Origin: Bugula neritina
Lineage: Eukaryota > Bryozoa > Gymnolaemata > Cheilostomatida > Bugulidae
Direction: 5' to 3'
NCBI GenBank assembly: GCA_964035545.1
Contig: CAXIUT010000097.1
Location: 62,001 to 126,000, forward strand
DNA: 64,000 bases
In this document: piece by piece, positions 59,480 to 64,000 of the stretch
Layout: each line of letters starts with the position of its first letter
Position numbering within the stretch: the first letter of the stretch is position 1
Notes under the pieces: generated by a model
Told to the model about the DNA's origin: nothing
The model's input: the letters and a program-made list of their open reading frames with translations, nothing else
Databases searched by the model: none
Program-made: the position numbers and the translations under genes

Positions 59480-60498
59480 GACATACCCAAATATACGGTA
59501 ATCTACTGAAATATACTGTAACACATTGAAAAACACTGCAACATACTGTAATACACTGCAACACATTCAAATACACCGCAAAATACTACAACATACTGAA
59601 ATGCACTGTAACATATTGAAATGCACTGCAACACATTGAAATATACTGCAATGTACCGAAATATATGGTAAACTACTGAAATATACTGTCACACATTGAA
59701 AAATACTGCAACATACTGAAATATACTGCGACACATTGCAATATACTGTAACATACTGAAATATGCTGTAGCACACTGAAATACACTGGAACTCACTGAA
59801 ATATACTGCAACATACTGAATTACACTGTAACAAATTGAAATATACTGCAACATACTGAAATACAGTGCTACATACTGAAATATACTGTAACATACTGCA
59901 ACATAGTGAAATACACTGTAACATACTGAAATACACTGCAACATACTACAACATATTGAAATACACTGCAACACATTGAAATATACTGCAACATACCTAA
60001 ATATACTGTAATATACTGAAATATACTGTAACACATTGAAAAATACTGCAACATACTGAAATATACTGCGACACATTGCAATATACTGTAGCATACTGAA
60101 ATACGCTGTAGCACACTGAAATACACTGCAACTCACTGAAATATACTGCAACATACTGAAACACACTGTAACATATTGAAATATACTGCAACATACTGAA
60201 ATACATTGCTACATACTGAAATATACTGCAACATACTGCAACATACTGAAATACACTGTACCATACTGAGATACGCTGCAACATACTACAACATATTGAA
60301 AGACACTGCAACACATTGAAATATACTGCAACATACCTAAATATACGGTAATATACCAAAATAAACTGTAACACATTGAAAAATACTGCAACATACTGAA
60401 ATACACTGCAACACACCGAGAAACACTGAAAATACTGTAACACACTGAAATATACTGCAAAATACTGGAATACACTGCTACATACTGAAATATACTGC
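59480..60498. repeat. 1019-bp higher-order repeat, copy 3
   Basis: Aligns with 57112-58130 at offset 2368, with R1c at 60424. It shares TGTACCATACTGAGATACG with copy 2 but not copy 1, so it derives from the copy 2 lineage. Confidence 0.88.
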
Positions 60499-62101
60499 GA
60501 CACACTGCAATATACTGCAACATACTAAAGTATACTGCAACATACTGAAATACACTGTAAAATACTGAAATACACTAAAACATACTGAAATATACTGCAA
60601 CATACTGAAATATACTGCTACATACTGAAATATACTGCAACACACTGCAACATACTGCAACATACTAGAATACACTGTAACATAATGAAATACACTGCAA
60701 CACATTGAAATATACTGCAAAATACTGAAATACACTGCAAAACACTGAAATACACTGTAACATACTGAAGTATACCGCGACACATTGCAATATACTGTAA
60801 CATACTGAAATAGGCTGTAGCACACTGAAATACACTGCAACTCACTGAAATATACTGCAACATACTGAAATACACTGTAACATATTGAAATATACTGCAA
60901 CACACTGAAATATAGTGCTACATACTGAAATATACTGCAACATACTGCAACATAGTGAAATACACTGTAACATACTGAAATACACTGCAACATACTACAA
61001 CATATTTCAATACACTGCAACACATTGAAATATACTGCAACATACCTAAATATACGGTAATATACTGAAATATACTGTAACACATTGAAAAACACTGCAA
61101 CATACTGAAATACACTGCAACACATTCAAATACACCGCAAAATACTACAACATACTGAAATGCACTGTAACATATTGAAATACACTGCAACACATTGAAA
61201 TATACTGCAACATACTAAAATACACTGTAACATATTGGAATACACTGCAACACATTGAAATATACTGCAAAATACTGAAATACACTGCTACATACTGAAA
61301 TATACTGCAACATACTGCAACATACTGAAATACACTGCAACACATTGAAATATACTGCAACATACCTAAATATACGGTAATATACTGAAATATACTGTAA
61401 CACATTGAAAAACACTGCAACATACTGAAATACACTGCAACACATTCAAATACACCGCAAAATACTACAACATATTGAAATGCACTGTAACATATTGAAA
61501 TACACTGCAACACATTGAAATATACTGCAATGTACCGAAATATATGGTAAACTACTGAAATATACTGTCACACATTGAAAAATACTGCAACATACTGAAA
61601 TATACTGCGACACATTGCAATATACTGTAACATACTGAAATATGCTGTAGCACACTGAAATACACTGCAACATACTGAAATACACTGTAACATATTAAAA
61701 TATACTGCAACATACTGAAATACACTGCAGAATACCGAAATACACTGTAACATACTGAAATATACTGCAAAATACTGAAATACACTGCTACATACTGAAA
61801 TATACTGCGACACACTGCGACATACTGCAACATACTAAAATACACTGTAACATATTGAAATACACTGCAACACATTGAAATATACTGCAATGTACCGAAA
61901 TATATGGTAAACTACTGAAATATACTGTCACACATTGAAAAATACTGCAACATACTGAAATATACTGCGACACATTGCATTATACTGTAACATACTGAAA
62001 TATGCTGTAGCACACTGAAATACACTGCAACTCACTGAAATATACTGCAACATACTGAAACACACTGTAACATATTGAAATATACTGCAACATAGTGAAA
62101 T
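60499..62101. repeat. Mosaic of satellite blocks
   Basis: A patchwork without internal indel landmarks. The part at about 61540-61980 aligns with 36431-36871 (offset 25109, consistent with the indel ledger). ACTAAAACATACTG near 60576 and GCAAAACACTGAAAT near 60739 are private variants. No non-satellite sequence is seen. Confidence 0.78.
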
Positions 62102-62883
62102 ACATTGCTACATACTGAAAAAAAATACATAATACTGCAACATACTGAAAAACACTGTAACATACTGAAATACGCTGCAACATACTACAACATATTGAAA
62201 GACACTGCAACACAGTGAAATATACTGCAACATACCTAAATATACGGTAATATACCAAAATATACTGTAACACATTGAAAAATACTGTAACATACTGAAA
62301 TACACTGCAACACACCGAAAAACACTGAAAATACTGTAACACACTGAAATATACTGCAAAAAACTGAAATACACTGCTACATACTGAAATATACTGCGAC
62401 ACACTGCAACATACTGCAACATACTAAAGTATACTGCAACATACTGAAATACACTGTGAAATACTGAAATACACTATAACATACTGAAATATTCTGCAAC
62501 ATACTGAAATATACTGCTACATACTGAAATATACTGCAACACACTGCAACATACTGCAACATACTAGAATACACTGTAACATAATGAAATACACTGCAAC
62601 ACATTGAAATATACTGCAAAATACTGAAATACACTGCCATATACTGAAATACACTGCAACACACTACAACATACTGCAACATACTAAAATATACTGCAAC
62701 ATACTGAAATACACTGCAAAATACTAAAATACACTGTAACATACTGAAGTATACTGCAACATACTGAAATACACTGCTACATACTGAAATATACTGCAAC
62801 ACACAGCAACATACTGCAACATACTAAAATACACTGTAACATATTGGAATACACTGCAACACATTGAAATATACTGCAAAATA
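62102..62883. repeat. 1879-bp higher-order repeat, distant partial copy
   Basis: Aligns with 5559-6340 at offset 56543, with R1 of the original subtype at 62323. It lies about 44 kb from the next nearest copy of this stretch (17529-18310), although related R1a-bearing sequence occurs at 34-46 kb. It carries the unusual A-rich patch at 62113-62140. Confidence 0.85.
62113..62140. other. A-rich private patch (A8 run) with length conserved
   Basis: ACTGAAAAAAAATACATAAT replaces a normal ACTGAAATATACTGCAACAT-type stretch. Several substitutions are clustered, including an eight-A run at 62118-62125, yet the register is unchanged. No other copy of this unit has it. It is the strongest local departure from the decamer consensus in the window. 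Confidence 0.8.
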
Positions 62884-64000
62884 CTGAAATACACTGCTAC
62901 ATACTGAAATATACTGCAACATACTGCAACATAGTGAAATACACTGTAACATACTGAAATACACTGCAACATACTACAACATATTGAAATACACTGCAAC
63001 ACATTGAAATATACTGCAACATACCTAAATATACGGTATTATACTGAAATATACTGTAACACATTGAAAAACACTGCAACATACTGAAATACACTGCAAC
63101 ACATTCAAATACACGGCAAAATACTACAACATACTGAAATGCAGTGTAACATATCGAAATACACTGCAACACATTGAAATATACTGCAATGTACCGAAAT
63201 ATATGGTAAACTACTGAAATATACTGCGACACATTGCAGTATACTGTAACATACTGAAATATGCTGTAGCACACTGAAATACACTGCAACTCACTGAAAT
63301 ATACTGCAACATACTGAAATACACTGTAACATATTGAAATATACTGCAACATACTGAAATACAGTGCTACATACTGAAATATACTGCAACATACTGCAAC
63401 ATAGTGAAATACACTGTAACATACTGAAATACACTGCAACAAACTACAACATATTGAAATACACTGCAACACATTGAAATATACTGCAACATACCTAAAT
63501 ATACGGTAATATACCAAAACATACTGTAACACATTTAAAAATACTGCAACATACTGAAATACACTGCAACACACTGAAATACACTGCAAAATACTGAAAT
63601 ACACTGTAACATACTGAAATATACTGCAACATACTGAAATACACTGCTACATACTGAAATATACTGAAACACACTGCAACATACTGCAACATACTAAAAT
63701 ATACTGCAACATACTGAAATACACTGCAAAATAATGAAATACACTGTAACATACTGAAATATGCTGTGGCACACTGAAATACACTGCAACTCACTGAATT
63801 ACACTGCAACATACTGAAATACACTGTAACATATTGAAATATACTGCAACATACTGAAATATAGTGCTACATACTGAAATATACTGCAACATACTGCAAC
63901 ATAGTGAAATACAGTGTAAAATACTGAATTACACTGCAACATACTACAACATATTGTAATACAATGCAACAAATTGAAATATACTGCAACATACCTAAAT
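62884..64000. repeat. Terminal mosaic including a copy of the 760-bp unit
   Basis: Satellite to the last base. From about 63057 it matches the 760-bp unit of 49.4-50.9 kb, with a 40-bp deletion near 63225. The last 300 bp have scattered private variants (ACAATGCAACAAATTG, ACAGTGTAAAATAC, ACTGTGGCACACTG). The array runs off the end. Confidence 0.83.

Larger units (their letters stand above)
1..64000. repeat. Satellite array of a 10-bp unit paired into a 20-bp monomer, filling the window
   Basis: Every stretch of the window reads as degenerate copies of ACTGMAAYAY, roughly 6,400 decamers. Alpha units (ACTGAAATAY) and beta units (ACTGCAACAY) usually alternate, giving a 20-bp monomer. Runs of two or three beta units interrupt the alternation every one to two hundred bases and shift the alpha phase by 10. 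Most variation is transitions at fixed positions: TGCAAC/TGTAAC, TACACT/TATACT, ACTGAA/ACTAAA, TGCAAC/TGCGAC. The + strand is poor in G and carries TGA in all frames, while the - strand consensus has no stop in any frame. I saw no unique insert, gene, RNA or transposon anywhere and no array boundary at either end. Its role is unknown; centromeric, pericentromeric or other heterochromatic satellite is possible but not shown by the sequence. Confidence 0.98.

Noticed and set aside
1-64000. CRISPR array
   Set aside because: Direct repeats are regular, but there are no unique spacers between them, no leader and no cas genes. The units are contiguous decamers.
1-64000. Telomeric repeat array
   Set aside because: The unit is 10/20 bp with ACTG cores. 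It is not a short G-rich telomere motif, and the G-poor strand runs the full length with higher-order structure.
1-64000. Repetitive structural, surface or antifreeze-type protein gene
   Set aside because: The 20-residue repeat would need 60-bp multiples, but duplications occur at non-multiples of 3 and the register is broken by -1 events. Stops occur within a few hundred bases in all frames.
1-64000. tRNA, rRNA or other structured RNA genes
   Set aside because: No cloverleaf, conserved rRNA segment or other non-repetitive stretch was seen on either strand.

Overview
The whole 64-kb window is one uninterrupted satellite-type tandem array. I found no protein-coding gene, RNA gene, mobile element, CRISPR array or unique-sequence island, and neither edge of the array lies inside the window. 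The basic quantum is a 10-bp unit, consensus ACTGMAAYAY. It occurs in two flavours, alpha (ACTGAAATAY) and beta (ACTGCAACAY), which mostly alternate to give a 20-bp monomer (AAATACACTGCAACATACTG, with close variants). That monomer is about 35% GC and strand-asymmetric: 9 A, 4 T, 5 C and 2 G on the + strand. A pure satellite field of this length points to a eukaryotic nuclear genome (heterochromatin-like, probably a long-read assembly). That is inference; the sequence does not identify the organism.

On top of the decamer lies a hierarchy of higher-order and segmental duplications. Tandem periods include 260, 629, 760, 830, 1019, 1879, 1900, 2019, 2350, 2600 and 4308 bp. Dispersed re-use of multi-kb blocks occurs at offsets of 6476-6896, 8029, 10483, 11970 and 27470 bp. 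Layout: 1-6.3 kb, 629-bp and 1879-bp repeats; 6.7-15.3 kb, an apparently perfect 4308-bp tandem duplication; 15.65-18.3 kb, the 1879-bp repeats again; 17.8-31.6 kb, nested 2350, 830, 2600 and 1900-bp duplications; 31.6-49 kb, three rounds of a mosaic block; 49.4-50.9 kb, a 760-bp duplication; 51-55 kb, a more divergent mosaic; 55.4-60.5 kb, a local family with 1019-bp units; 60.5-64 kb, a mosaic ending in copies of the 1879-bp and 760-bp units.

The most striking property is register. The 10-bp phase is kept through all 64 kb apart from a countable set of indels: 21 copies of one -1 landmark (R1), 10 copies of a second -1 landmark (R2), 2 copies of a -2 landmark (R4) and a single +2 event near 52090. 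A third landmark (R3, 6 copies) gains and loses one base and is neutral. This ledger predicts the end-to-end phase change and every duplication offset I tested: each is a multiple of 10 minus the indels it spans. Offsets are multiples of 10, but often not of 20 and often not of 3.

Long open frames on the - strand are by-products of the repeat. The consensus has no stop in any - strand frame. Because 20 is not divisible by 3, all three frames give circular permutations of the same 20-residue Cys/Val/Tyr/Phe/Ser-rich peptide. They are therefore not annotated as genes. All alignments, identities and counts were made by eye.
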